Part shown: positions 43,196-52,896 of the stretch, piece by piece
Layout of the letters: each line of letters begins with the position of its first letter
Position numbering within the stretch: position 1 is the stretch's first letter
NCBI GenBank assembly: GCA_035327565.1
Contig: DAOLDB010000015.1
Location: 8,931 to 72,930 of the forward strand
Origin: JABDLO01 sp035327565
GTDB taxonomy: Bacteria > Bacteroidota > Bacteroidia > Chitinophagales > Saprospiraceae
Reading direction: 5' to 3'
DNA: 64,000 nucleotides
Position numbers and translations under genes: made by a program
The notes under the pieces: model-generated
What the model was told of the DNA's origin: nothing
The model's database searches: none
What the model saw: the letters and a program-made list of their open reading frames with translations, nothing else

Positions 43196-44122
43196 ATGTC
43201 AAAAAGTGAACCATACTTTTCTATTATTATTCCGGCCTATAACCGGCCTCATTTGCTAAGAGAATGCCTCCAAAGTATTGTACATCAATCTTTTGATGAC
43301 TGGGAAGCTTTGGTGGTGGATGATGGGTCGGAAGAAAGCTTATATCCTGTCATAGAGGAAATCAATGACTCCAGGATAAAATACATAAGACAGGAACATC
43401 TGGAAAGAAGTATTGCGCGAAATAAAGGAATTGAAGAGTCCAAAGGGCGGTTTTTGTGCTTCATGGATGACGATGATCTATTGTTGCCTCATTATCTACA
43501 GGTATTTGAAAAGGAAATATCTAAAAGTTTGGAGCCACGTATTCTACGTGCTGGATTTTTGCGATTAGAGAACGGAAAAACCCGGAAAATGCCATTATAT
43601 CAGTCATCAAAACACAAACATCCTGCACGTTTTATGGTACAAAATATGGCACAGGTGATGACAATGTGCTTCAAGAGGGAGTTTCTGGAGGAAGACCGCT
43701 TTCCTGATGAATTTCCTCACTGGCAGGATACCCATCTCTTTTTAAGGCTGGTAAGTAAGTATCCGTTCATTCAATTGAATGAATATACCAGTATATACAG
43801 AATCCACGACCAAAGACAATCGATCATAGCCCTCAGGCCTGAAAATATAATGGAGAGAGCGAAACTCAATACGGCGGCTATTCATGATTTTTTTACAAAA
43901 TACAAAGGGATTATTCAATTCATTTTACCTGAAAACACCTGCCGGTACCTGATCGCAGAAAAGTATTTGCAGTATGCCCTTAATGATATGGTGGTCAACG
44001 GGGGGGGTCATGAAAATGAATTTATCAGGAATTCATTAAAAGCGCATATTTCTTTTCGTTTTATTAAATACTATATGCAGATTTTATGGCAAAAAATCCG
44101 CATATTTATTAAAAAAATTTAG
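43196..44122 (+). CDS. Family 2 glycosyltransferase
   Basis: The 308-residue GT-A enzyme begins with YFSIIIPAYNRPHLLRECLQSI. It has the nucleotide-binding VVDDGS (about residues 40-45), the first-Asp motif ARNKGIEESKG and the DxD region CFMDDDDLLLPHY, then HWQDTHLFLRLV near the acceptor site. It is a soluble inverting glycosyltransferase of the glycan locus. It converges with porU2, with only six bases between the stops. The donor sugar is unknown. Confidence 0.93.
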   Translation: MSKSEPYFSIIIPAYNRPHLLRECLQSIVHQSFDDWEALVVDDGSEESLYPVIEEINDSRIKYIRQEHLERSIARNKGIEESKGRFLCFMDDDDLLLPHYLQVFEKEISKSLEPRILRAGFLRLENGKTRKMPLYQSSKHKHPARFMVQNMAQVMTMCFKREFLEEDRFPDEFPHWQDTHLFLRLVSKYPFIQLNEYTSIYRIHDQRQSIIALRPENIMERAKLNTAAIHDFFTKYKGIIQFILPENTCRYLIAEKYLQYALNDMVVNGGGHENEFIRNSLKAHISFRFIKYYMQILWQKIRIFIKKI

Positions 44123-44128
44123 TATCTT

Positions 44129-47100
44129 TTATCTGATAATGACCATTTTTCCAAATCCTTTATTAAAAAATCGATCAAGATCAGAAGGAGATCGGCCAAC
44201 CCTGAAATGATCGAAATCTATTCCGGATTCATCTTTCATCACTATTCTGTATAAATAAACACCATTAGCCAACCGGTCACCGTATTCATCTGTGCCATCC
44301 CACCAATACTGTGTACGGTTGACGCCCATTTGAAGTGGACCAAGCTCCTCTTTCAGGATTTCTCTTACCACCTTACCGGAAATGGTCATGATTTGGATTT
44401 TCATATGCTCAGGAACGGATCCTGTCAAAGTAAAAACAAATTGTGTTGCGGTAGAAAAGGGATTGGGATAATTAAATATATGGGAAACACTATTGTTTTC
44501 TATAACCCGGAATGAAATGCGGTAATCGTTATCACCACTGAAATTATTGGACTTATCCTTCCCTTGAACGAAAAGAGTATAGCTGCCTTCTTTCAATTGG
44601 GGGTGAAATATGATTTTTGCTTGATTTTTTCCGGTGGTTGCCGGAAAAAATTCAACATCCTGACCGTCCAAAGGAATGGTCAGGAGTGCGTTGATATTTC
44701 CTGTGTCGAGTTTCATTTCAAAGAGTGCAGGATCGTCAAGGAGAAAGAATGGATTTTCATCCGTGAGTGTCACTATGATTTCCGGTTGAGGAGATACGAT
44801 ATCTCCATTCATGATTCTAATACCATCGAAAGTAACATCCAATAGAGGATTTTGGCGGTCTGAAAACACAAAAAATTCCTTTATTCCAAAATTATTAAAA
44901 GAAAATACTTCAGGAATTTGACCTCCTGCATTTACCTCAAGTGAAAACTGATGCTTTCCGGAAAAATCTTTTGTGTCTTTTTCAAAAGAGATTTCGGTCA
45001 TACCAGTCGTTTGATCCAGGGCATAAGACTTCACAGTAGATTCTGATCTGTTTTGAGCATCAATGATCGTAAATTCAACCTTGACACTGTCTACGATAGG
45101 TATAGTACCGATGGATAAAAGCGCTGTTGCAAAGTGTAAGATATCACCTTGCTGTATTGTGTCGGCATGAAAATCAAGTTTTTCCTTTTGATTCATTACC
45201 CATTCTGTGGCACTGGTAAACTTCACTTTCCAGGATTGAAGTTGAGGTATTAATTTTTCACTTTCGTTGATGGCAAATAATTCGATTTTAATAAAAGGAT
45301 AATTTTTTGCATCGATGTTGCTTAAATCAATGATCTCCATCCATTGGCTTTCCAATATAATGGTTTCAATCCCTTGTTGACTAATGCCTTTTATGGTTAT
45401 ATTCAAAATGTCGCTTGCTTTAATCCCATTGAAATGCATTTGTAGTTCATTCCATTCAAGCGCAGGACCAATAGCAGGAGAAGATAATTTTCCATTTCCC
45501 CTTAATATGGGCACAAAAGCAGCACCATTGGCTTCTCCACTAATATCTGTAGCCATTACCTCATCTAACACTCCCTGCCCTTTCCGATACATAAAAACAT
45601 AGGGCACATTAAAATTTTCTTCCATACTTTCAATGAAAGCAGAGCCTTGTCTCAGGAGCACATCAAACAAATGAGTGCCAATAATACCTTCATCCTCCCG
45701 CCAATTTCGTGCTCCAGTGTCTGAGTTTAAGTTTCTAATGACAGAAAACAAAAAGACATAATGACCATCAGGAATAATATTTTCCAAAAGATTGATCAAA
45801 TCCCTCCTTTGCTGTGGATTAGCAGTATCATAGCCGAAACACCGGAAGGAACCAAAATTATTGGTGTTTATACTTCCAAAATCACCACCCGAATTTTCCC
45901 AGCCGGCTCCGGTAATAGGATCCATGACAAAAACTGCCATGCCCTGTGTCATAAAATTCCACGGCCTTACGGAAGCTGCAGATCCTTCGAGATTAAAGAT
46001 AAAATTAGGGGGTACATCAGCATTAAATAACTTGTTATTGATGTTGATAAAAAATCCACTGGTATCAAATTGAAATCTTCGGTCATCGGTGAGAATGATC
46101 CCGTCCATTGCATTTTCCAGAAACTGGAAATAGTGACCTTGGCGCCATGCTGGGTTTTCATTAGGGATATATGTAAAAGACGACGAAGACCAGATTCTAC
46201 CTAATACCGGATTTTCTTCTTCCGGTGAAATCCGCCAATAGTACACAAGACCCGGGATAAAGTTGCTGGACGGGGTCCATTCAATTAAACCTCCGCCAGA
46301 AAAAATCAGGTTTCTTTCGAGGGGATGGTCAAAATGAGCAGAAGTGTCGATTTCAACTATATAGTTTTGAGGAGTAGTAAACACATTGGATGTCGAAGCT
46401 TTTAAAACCGGTCTGTTTTGACTTGCAATGGAAAAAGGTAAAGGATATACAGGCCTTGCAGCATTGTCAGCGACTACAAAAAAAAACTGATCTCCTCCCT
46501 GACCATCATCGATCTGGTTGTTGTTAAAAGCAATATCAGGAGGATGCTCATCGATTGAGCGTGAGAAATTGACCTCCGCCATTATACTATTTCTCCCGAT
46601 AAGTAGTATGCCTTTATTTTCAAAGTCAAAATAAATCCTTTTTCTTGCGCCTGGAGCTTTAATGGTTTTAAATAGTGTGTCTATCAGAATTGCTTCGGGT
46701 GAAGTATGTTTGACCATGACCACTATGGAATCTGCTACTCCGGATCCTATATTTACGATATCCATACCGAGTTGGAAATTGCGGTCAGAAGTGGAAATTA
46801 TAGTGGGTGTAGTTTGAATGCTTTCAAAATCTATCAGATAATCCGGTCCTTTATGGGTAATGAAACCATAAGCGGGATCTCCATGTAGTACATACTGTTG
46901 TAATAATGTAACAAAACCTATCGCCTGACTTGTACTCAATGTAATCAGTGTATTTCTTAATAACTCACCCACAGACTGCCCATATCCGTCTCCGGAAAGC
47001 TCTTCGTATAAATTAATGCCCATTTGGCCTTGTGTCGAAATATAAGCGGTTCCCGATGCTGCAGCAAAAGTAATAGCCCCCGATTCCGGTTGGAGCACAA

Positions 47101-49165
47101 AGGCCTCACTCAATCCTTTTATCCTGCCAGGTACAAATATATTCCCAGAGTAACATCCCAGTGATATGATCATGGGAAGGCGGTTTCCATTGCTGTATTT
47201 TGAAGGATCTTCCAGGCTAAAATCAAAAGTGCCAACAGCAGAATGACCAAAAAATGTCAATAAAGAGACTCCGTCATTGATCAATCTGATAATTCGGTCC
47301 GATGTGGCGGTTTGAAGTGGATCCGCGCTGGTTTTTTCAAAGGTGGCCACATCGGCACCAAACCGGCCGGCTTCACTGATGTCCTTCATTCGCCGTAAGA
47401 ATGAACGAATGACGGATTGCTCGCTGGCATTAGCACCACCACTAAGATGTATAAATCTTTTTGTCCAATATTTATCCTGTATCGTTTGAGGAAGGCGATT
47501 ATTGGATTCCTGATTTTTAATTTTTGTCAGATATATGCCGGTTTCAAAGGGAGCAATCACTGATAACCGGCCCACAGGTTTAACAGGATAATTTTTACCT
47601 CTTTCGGCAAACAGAAGATTATCAGAACCTGGATTACCCCAAACAGGGACAAAAAAAGGAGCTGTTTGCGGGTTTTGCTGCTGAGCTGTAGTTCTGTATT
47701 CCTGATATTCAATTCCTTTTCCGATTACAAAAAAGAATTTTAATGAAGGCCAATTTCTTTCCGCAAAGAGAGCAAAGTTGTTGATGGCGAAAAAATGTCT
47801 GTCTATACCATAACCGTAAAGATTATACAGATCTTCAACGACTATAATGGCGGTCTCAAAACCTCCGCCTTCCGGCGTGGATCTGTAATCCGCATACGCT
47901 TCAATCCAATCCATGCCTCCATTATCAGAGTCATGCTTTAAACGACGGCTGGTTATGATTACATATTCCGCATCTTTATTGTGGTGGTTGGGCATTACCA
48001 CCTTATCAAGTTTTTCGACCCATTGGAAACCCTGTCCCGCCCTTTCATTGAATAAAACAAAGTCATGTTCCAGACTTCTCTCTTTTATTTGGATCAGCAT
48101 TTTATTATTGGTAGGGCTCACCCGCATTCTTGTTTGATTTTTGAGATCAAGGAGCACATTAGTTTCTGAAAAAGAAAACTGGCCGATGTCAAGGAGTCTT
48201 GCTGAAGAATGTAGAGATAGCTTAAAGCGGTTCATCGGTGTATTATCAAACTGAAACTCCCGGGGATAGATGATCTCTACCTGCGAAAGCAATAATCTGT
48301 CGGTTGATCCTAAGGTTCCTTCTAATATCAATTGATTATTGGTGCGAAGTTCTGCCAGAGGAAAATCAAAAACATCATTAAAAACATGGTATTCAAAGGA
48401 CAAGTCATATTCTTTTAGTCGTTTTCCATTCCAGGTAAGATGGATAAGATGTTCTACCTTATTAATGCCAAACCGAACTCTGAGTTTGGCCTGTTGCCCT
48501 TCTTGAACAATGCGGGATGCCGGGATATTAATGGTTTGGCGATGGGTGATGGGAAGTGAATATCCTTCTGCTGTAACCAGATTGGAATATTTGATGAGAT
48601 CCTGTCCCTGTTCGGTAGGTTTGTAGAACCGTTCAGTAAAAGACAGTAGTTGAGAGTGAAAGTAAAATTTTTCTGGTTGGGGCAATTGCCCTGAAAGATC
48701 ATTTTCAATGTCCTGAAATCTTAACCCTTTTGATCCCTGTTTCCAGGTTAGAAAGTATGTATTGGTGTCAGTAATCATTGAATAATCCGGATTCAATTGT
48801 GCGTCCATAGAAGGATAGTGGTAACTGTCCATTTCTCCACGATTCCACTGTCCAAAAAATTCAATGTAATCATCTGAAGTTAAATTGGAAGATGATGTAA
48901 CATAAATGGGTATTTCTTTGCCTAAATGAAACATTTGAAATTCCTGACCCGAGACAGAAGAAAAATCAATACCTGCATCAATCAATTGCGAATATCGAAT
49001 ACGGTAAACTCCATCCTGATGAACCTTTATTTTATAATACTCCTGGTCGAGCTCTATCCATTCATGTCCTAATTTCGGTACTCCATTCACCATCATTTGG
49101 CCTGCTGCAATGCTGAAAGCCATCAATAAAATTGAACTGGATAAAATGGTGCGAAGTATTTTCAA
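44129..49165 (-). CDS. porU2: Putative type IX secretion system sortase PorU2 (C25 gingipain-like)
   Basis: This 1678-residue exported protein has a signal peptide (about 1-22), a beta-rich N-terminal region and a C25 caspase-like protease domain with catalytic His641 (FFGHSAVGT) and Cys671 (LGCYSGN). A long series of Ig-like or beta domains follows, then a FlgD-like tail (YWWDGTDEYGDRLANGVYLYRIV). PorU-type sortases cleave T9SS C-terminal signals and attach cargo to anionic lipopolysaccharide at the cell surface. Great length with C-terminal Ig and FlgD-like regions matches the PorU2 annotation used for Bacteroidota paralogues. Proven activity exists for PorU of Porphyromonas, not for this branch. 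Confidence 0.85.
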   Translation of the reverse strand: MKILRTILSSSILLMAFSIAAGQMMVNGVPKLGHEWIELDQEYYKIKVHQDGVYRIRYSQLIDAGIDFSSVSGQEFQMFHLGKEIPIYVTSSSNLTSDDYIEFFGQWNRGEMDSYHYPSMDAQLNPDYSMITDTNTYFLTWKQGSKGLRFQDIENDLSGQLPQPEKFYFHSQLLSFTERFYKPTEQGQDLIKYSNLVTAEGYSLPITHRQTINIPASRIVQEGQQAKLRVRFGINKVEHLIHLTWNGKRLKEYDLSFEYHVFNDVFDFPLAELRTNNQLILEGTLGSTDRLLLSQVEIIYPREFQFDNTPMNRFKLSLHSSARLLDIGQFSFSETNVLLDLKNQTRMRVSPTNNKMLIQIKERSLEHDFVLFNERAGQGFQWVEKLDKVVMPNHHNKDAEYVIITSRRLKHDSDNGGMDWIEAYADYRSTPEGGGFETAIIVVEDLYNLYGYGIDRHFFAINNFALFAERNWPSLKFFFVIGKGIEYQEYRTTAQQQNPQTAPFFVPVWGNPGSDNLLFAERGKNYPVKPVGRLSVIAPFETGIYLTKIKNQESNNRLPQTIQDKYWTKRFIHLSGGANASEQSVIRSFLRRMKDISEAGRFGADVATFEKTSADPLQTATSDRIIRLINDGVSLLTFFGHSAVGTFDFSLEDPSKYSNGNRLPMIISLGCYSGNIFVPGRIKGLSEAFVLQPESGAITFAAASGTAYISTQGQMGINLYEELSGDGYGQSVGELLRNTLITLSTSQAIGFVTLLQQYVLHGDPAYGFITHKGPDYLIDFESIQTTPTIISTSDRNFQLGMDIVNIGSGVADSIVVMVKHTSPEAILIDTLFKTIKAPGARKRIYFDFENKGILLIGRNSIMAEVNFSRSIDEHPPDIAFNNNQIDDGQGGDQFFFVVADNAARPVYPLPFSIASQNRPVLKASTSNVFTTPQNYIVEIDTSAHFDHPLERNLIFSGGGLIEWTPSSNFIPGLVYYWRISPEEENPVLGRIWSSSSFTYIPNENPAWRQGHYFQFLENAMDGIILTDDRRFQFDTSGFFININNKLFNADVPPNFIFNLEGSAASVRPWNFMTQGMAVFVMDPITGAGWENSGGDFGSINTNNFGSFRCFGYDTANPQQRRDLINLLENIIPDGHYVFLFSVIRNLNSDTGARNWREDEGIIGTHLFDVLLRQGSAFIESMEENFNVPYVFMYRKGQGVLDEVMATDISGEANGAAFVPILRGNGKLSSPAIGPALEWNELQMHFNGIKASDILNITIKGISQQGIETIILESQWMEIIDLSNIDAKNYPFIKIELFAINESEKLIPQLQSWKVKFTSATEWVMNQKEKLDFHADTIQQGDILHFATALLSIGTIPIVDSVKVEFTIIDAQNRSESTVKSYALDQTTGMTEISFEKDTKDFSGKHQFSLEVNAGGQIPEVFSFNNFGIKEFFVFSDRQNPLLDVTFDGIRIMNGDIVSPQPEIIVTLTDENPFFLLDDPALFEMKLDTGNINALLTIPLDGQDVEFFPATTGKNQAKIIFHPQLKEGSYTLFVQGKDKSNNFSGDNDYRISFRVIENNSVSHIFNYPNPFSTATQFVFTLTGSVPEHMKIQIMTISGKVVREILKEELGPLQMGVNRTQYWWDGTDEYGDRLANGVYLYRIVMKDESGIDFDHFRVGRSPSDLDRFFNKGFGKMVIIR

Positions 49166-49249
49166 ACCTGCATTATTTGTTTCTGAATTGAATAACGAAT
49201 TAAGAATATAACAACTTATCCGGAAAATGGACTTTGATTATAACTTTTC

Positions 49250-50701
49250 TCAAAGCTCTGCTTCTGCCTCCATTTCAACAAGATAACCTTCTCCAACCAA
49301 TTTTGCTTCCACTAATGTATTGACAGGCTGAATATTATAAAATCTTCTGCCGTGGGCTCTAGCTACTGCTTCCCAATCTTCTACATTATGTACAAAAATG
49401 CGAGTTCGGATTATATTTTCCAAAGAGCCTCCTAAAGATTTGATTACACCTTCAATTTTGTCTATAATGAAATGCATCTGAGCGGCCGGGTCTATACCTC
49501 CAACCAGGTGGTTATGGTGGGTGGCAGTGGTACCAGACACTAAAATTCGATTACCTCTTTTAAGCGCCCTGCAATATCCGGCCGTATCTTCCCAGGATGT
49601 CCCACTAAAAACTTTGGTTGTTTGATTCGTTGATGACTCCGTTTGATAAGCTGGAGGCATAGCATCGAAGTGATGACTTAAATCTCCTGAAGCGGTCAAA
49701 AATGGAGGTTTTCTGTATTCATCGCCACAATCGCCTGGTATTGGAATCAATCCACGATGTATGTTTTTCAATAGCAGCATATCTTCGTCTGAGATTTTCA
49801 AAGCAAACAACCGAAGGGTATCAGAAATGTGTTCGCTTTGACCTAAATGAGCACCGATGATAATGGCAGCTACACATTCCAACTCAAGAATATATTTGCA
49901 AACAATATTGGCGATGCTTACCTGGTATTTATTCGCTATTTTATTCAATTCTTTCAACAGTTCCTGAAAACATTTCCAGCCACCCATACTATCAATAAAG
50001 CGCTTATATTTCATTTGTGACCAGGTGAATCTATCGTTGTCAATGGGTTCAGGCTTGTCCAGCCAACGCTCTGTTAAGAAACCTCCGGCCAGGCATCCAT
50101 AGGCCAATAAATGAACACCAAATTGTCTGCAAACCTGAGTCATTTCTCCACCGGCTCTTTGATCAATCATCGAATAACTAACCTGATTGGTCAAAACAGG
50201 TATACCTGAAGCACACACGATGCGGAGATGGTCGGCATCAAAATTGGTCAATCCTAAATTTTGTATATAGCCTTCATTTTTCAATTCCGAAAGCCAGTTT
50301 AACTGATCCAGCCATATGAGATCAGAATAACTCCATGCATGAAATTGCAAAAGGTCAATGCAGTCTGTATTCAATTGCTTCAAAGCACTGACAATGGCAG
50401 CTTTTGCTTCTGCCTTACTGCTTCTGCCTGGAGCGGGAACCCATTTGGTTAAGCACTGTATGCTTTTACCTAATGGTCTCAATTGTCGAAACGTGCCCGC
50501 AATCTTCTCGGCAGAACCGTAATGATCAGCCATATCAAAGGTAGTGAATCCCGCCCTTACATAAGGTTCCATTGCCGATGAAGTTGAAATCGGATCAAGC
50601 ACTTGTCCGTCTTTTTCCATATCAGCCACTTGCCATAACCCGGTAACGACTCTCGAAATTTTCAGGTCATTGCTTAGATTTATATTTTGCGCAATTTTCA
50701 T
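49250..50701 (-). CDS. Fused aldo/keto reductase-RidA family protein
   Basis: The 483-residue protein joins two domains. Residues 1 to about 330 are an aldo/keto reductase, with GLWQVADM, the catalytic DMADHYGSAE (Asp and Tyr), CLTKWVP and LLQFHAWSYSD. Residues about 355-483 are a RidA/YjgF domain with GYCRALKRGNRILVSGT, VKS-type KSLGGSLENIIRTRIFV and VEAKLVGEGYLVEMEAEAEL. The family Arg is present in the TRIFVH strand. RidA hydrolyses reactive enamine or imine intermediates; the AKR reduces carbonyls with NADPH. It starts 9 bp after the APC permease stop, so it probably processes what the permease imports. Confidence 0.87.
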   Translation of the reverse strand: MKIAQNINLSNDLKISRVVTGLWQVADMEKDGQVLDPISTSSAMEPYVRAGFTTFDMADHYGSAEKIAGTFRQLRPLGKSIQCLTKWVPAPGRSSKAEAKAAIVSALKQLNTDCIDLLQFHAWSYSDLIWLDQLNWLSELKNEGYIQNLGLTNFDADHLRIVCASGIPVLTNQVSYSMIDQRAGGEMTQVCRQFGVHLLAYGCLAGGFLTERWLDKPEPIDNDRFTWSQMKYKRFIDSMGGWKCFQELLKELNKIANKYQVSIANIVCKYILELECVAAIIIGAHLGQSEHISDTLRLFALKISDEDMLLLKNIHRGLIPIPGDCGDEYRKPPFLTASGDLSHHFDAMPPAYQTESSTNQTTKVFSGTSWEDTAGYCRALKRGNRILVSGTTATHHNHLVGGIDPAAQMHFIIDKIEGVIKSLGGSLENIIRTRIFVHNVEDWEAVARAHGRRFYNIQPVNTLVEAKLVGEGYLVEMEAEAEL

Positions 50702-50710
50702 TTGAATCCC

Positions 50711-52183
50711 TTATGGCAAATCATTGAAATGTTTTTTGATGTCAATTCCAGATTTCTTTAATTGAGACATTTTATAGAAGTAAATGACAGTAGCAGCACT
50801 CATTACAATCAACCATATAGGTGTTGAGCGAAAAAACCATACCTCTGTATCAGTGGAAAGGTCTTTCCAGCAATGTATAGTTAGAAACAAAAGCAAAACC
50901 AAAGTTCCAGCCCAACCTATGAAGTATCTTGTCCCCTTACTTTTACCAATAGTAAATTTATTAGAAAGTTTGGGGTTTATACAGTCAATTGCAATGAGTG
51001 TAATACACATCAAAAGGAAGTTTACCATCATGGACATCACCATGATATCAATACCCAAAAAGAAGTTACCCGCAATCTGACAGCCCAAAACGCCTATGCT
51101 GGCTATGAAACCACTGATGATAATCGCACGGTAAGGAGTCTGATATTGATGATGTATTTTTGTTATATAACCAGGAAATATTCCATCTTCTGCCCATGCA
51201 TACATTAGCCTGGAAACGGATAAAAGCATAGCAGGCAAATCATTGATCAGCGCTACAGCAGCTCCGGCAAGGATGATAATGGTAAAACCGGGGGGAAGCA
51301 TATGGCTAAAAAGCCCGGGGGCTGTTAAATCTTTATTTTGAGCTTCAGATGAAATATAATGCCAGGGGACAGTATGGTATACTGCTGCTGTAAACAACAT
51401 ATAAAAAGATCCTACTATGACAATGGTAAGTATTATGGCAAGAGGTAGGTTTCTTGAAGGATTTTTAGCCTCACCGCCTGCCTGGGCTATGCTGTCGAAG
51501 CCTATAAAGCTGGCAAATAAAAGAGAAGAACCAGAAAGAAATACTTTCAAATCAAATGAATGTCCAGGATTAGGAGCTAATATTTTTCCTGTTTTACTCA
51601 AAAGTGTTTCAGCAAAGATTTGCTGATCAAAATACCAACCTGCAATAATCACAATACTTCCCAGTAAAAACATTAAAAACATAAGAGGGATTATTGTTTT
51701 TTCATACGATTTGAGGCCTCTCACATTAATCCATACAAAAACCCATATCATCGTTAAAGCTAAAAATGTGCGAACGAATCCTTTTTCCAGGCCAATTTCA
51801 ATAGTGCCCCATTGAAGCAACCCTGCAATATCCCTTAAAAATGGGATAGTAACATAAGCCACTACCCCTATAACCAATGAAAGTCCGAACCACTGTGAAA
51901 AACTTGCTATAAAGCCAAGATAAGGCTGAAGACCCCTACTCGCAAAGATATAGCTTCCCCCGGCACGAGGCATAACAGTAGATAGAAAACTGTACGCCAG
52001 GGCAGCAAGAAAAGCAGGAAACGCAGCAGCAGCAAATGCATACAGGACATAGGGGCCTATTCCGGGAGCATGGCGCTGTATCATGAAGGGTACAATGTAT
52101 ATGGAGGCACCCAACATAGAACACACTCCGGTAGCGATCAATCCCAATAATCCAAGATGCCGGTTTAGGGAAGGCTTTGACAT
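50711..52183 (-). CDS. APC-superfamily amino acid/amine permease
   Basis: The 490-residue protein has about twelve membrane helices and the APC signature of helix 1 (GVCSMLGASIYIVPF) and helix 6 (ASFIGFDSIAQAGGEAKNPSRNLPLAI). It imports amino acids or amines by proton or exchange coupling. The gene lies 7 bp after a small lipoprotein gene and 9 bp before the AKR-RidA fusion gene, which suggests a single transcript for uptake and metabolism of an amino compound. The substrate is unknown. Confidence 0.92.
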   Translation of the reverse strand: MSKPSLNRHLGLLGLIATGVCSMLGASIYIVPFMIQRHAPGIGPYVLYAFAAAAFPAFLAALAYSFLSTVMPRAGGSYIFASRGLQPYLGFIASFSQWFGLSLVIGVVAYVTIPFLRDIAGLLQWGTIEIGLEKGFVRTFLALTMIWVFVWINVRGLKSYEKTIIPLMFLMFLLGSIVIIAGWYFDQQIFAETLLSKTGKILAPNPGHSFDLKVFLSGSSLLFASFIGFDSIAQAGGEAKNPSRNLPLAIILTIVIVGSFYMLFTAAVYHTVPWHYISSEAQNKDLTAPGLFSHMLPPGFTIIILAGAAVALINDLPAMLLSVSRLMYAWAEDGIFPGYITKIHHQYQTPYRAIIISGFIASIGVLGCQIAGNFFLGIDIMVMSMMVNFLLMCITLIAIDCINPKLSNKFTIGKSKGTRYFIGWAGTLVLLLFLTIHCWKDLSTDTEVWFFRSTPIWLIVMSAATVIYFYKMSQLKKSGIDIKKHFNDLP

Positions 52184-52190
52184 GCTATTA

Positions 52191-52682
52191 TTATTCTAAT
52201 TTGCCTTGCTCCTGGAGCGCAATGATCAGATAGGGATTGTTTCTCCGGTCCTGAACATTTGGATTATGGCCAGGATATCCCAGACTCATGGTAATCCGTT
52301 GGTTAAAACCGGTATTATCCATGGTGATGGATTCAAGACAAGAGGAGGATGAAAAACCAGGTTTAATAAATCCGGTATATATGAGCCGGTCGTCAACAAA
52401 CAGGCCAAAAGGAGCATTGTCCGGTTTTGTTTTTATTTTTTCTATTCCGGATACAGAAAGCGTAAAATAGTATTCCTCCGGATGATAAGAAAGAATATCA
52501 GAATCTTGTATAATGATTTCACCCGTCATATAATTTTCTTCATCAATTTTACACAATCCAGAGACAAGAGAAATTTCATCGAGAATTTTAAATTCAACCA
52601 CTGGCAGATTTATATCCTGGGAACAAGAAAATATCAAAAATAATGATAAACTAAATAAAACAACATGATTGTGATTTGTCAT
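52191..52682 (-). CDS. Hypothetical lipoprotein
   Basis: From ATG 52682 (TTG 52691 also in frame) the 163-residue protein has a lipoprotein signal ending LFLIFSC, giving a lipidated Cys near residue 20. The mature part is beta-rich (EEYYFTLSVSGIEKI, GLFVDDRLIYTGFI) with SSSSC near the middle. It ends with a segment containing a Gly-Tyr-Pro-Gly-His motif. No family is recognised. It is the first gene before the APC permease, 7 bp away, and could be a surface partner of that system or simply share its promoter. Confidence 0.75.
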   Translation of the reverse strand: MTNHNHVVLFSLSLFLIFSCSQDINLPVVEFKILDEISLVSGLCKIDEENYMTGEIIIQDSDILSYHPEEYYFTLSVSGIEKIKTKPDNAPFGLFVDDRLIYTGFIKPGFSSSSCLESITMDNTGFNQRITMSLGYPGHNPNVQDRRNNPYLIIALQEQGKLE

Positions 52683-52896
52683 ATCCTTCAATAATTTTCG
52701 AAAACAACAGCTTGCTTTTAAAGCAAATTTTGTTCAATCAGGTTAAAAGGATTTCAAAGTTAAATAAAAATCCTGTGAGATTGGAATCTTTCCTTTTATA
52801 GACTTACACTGCATTTAATGAAGTTGAAAAGTTGCTAATCGAAAATCCAGCCATTCCATGTAGAAGTTGTTCTATATAAAACCGTATGTTTATAAC

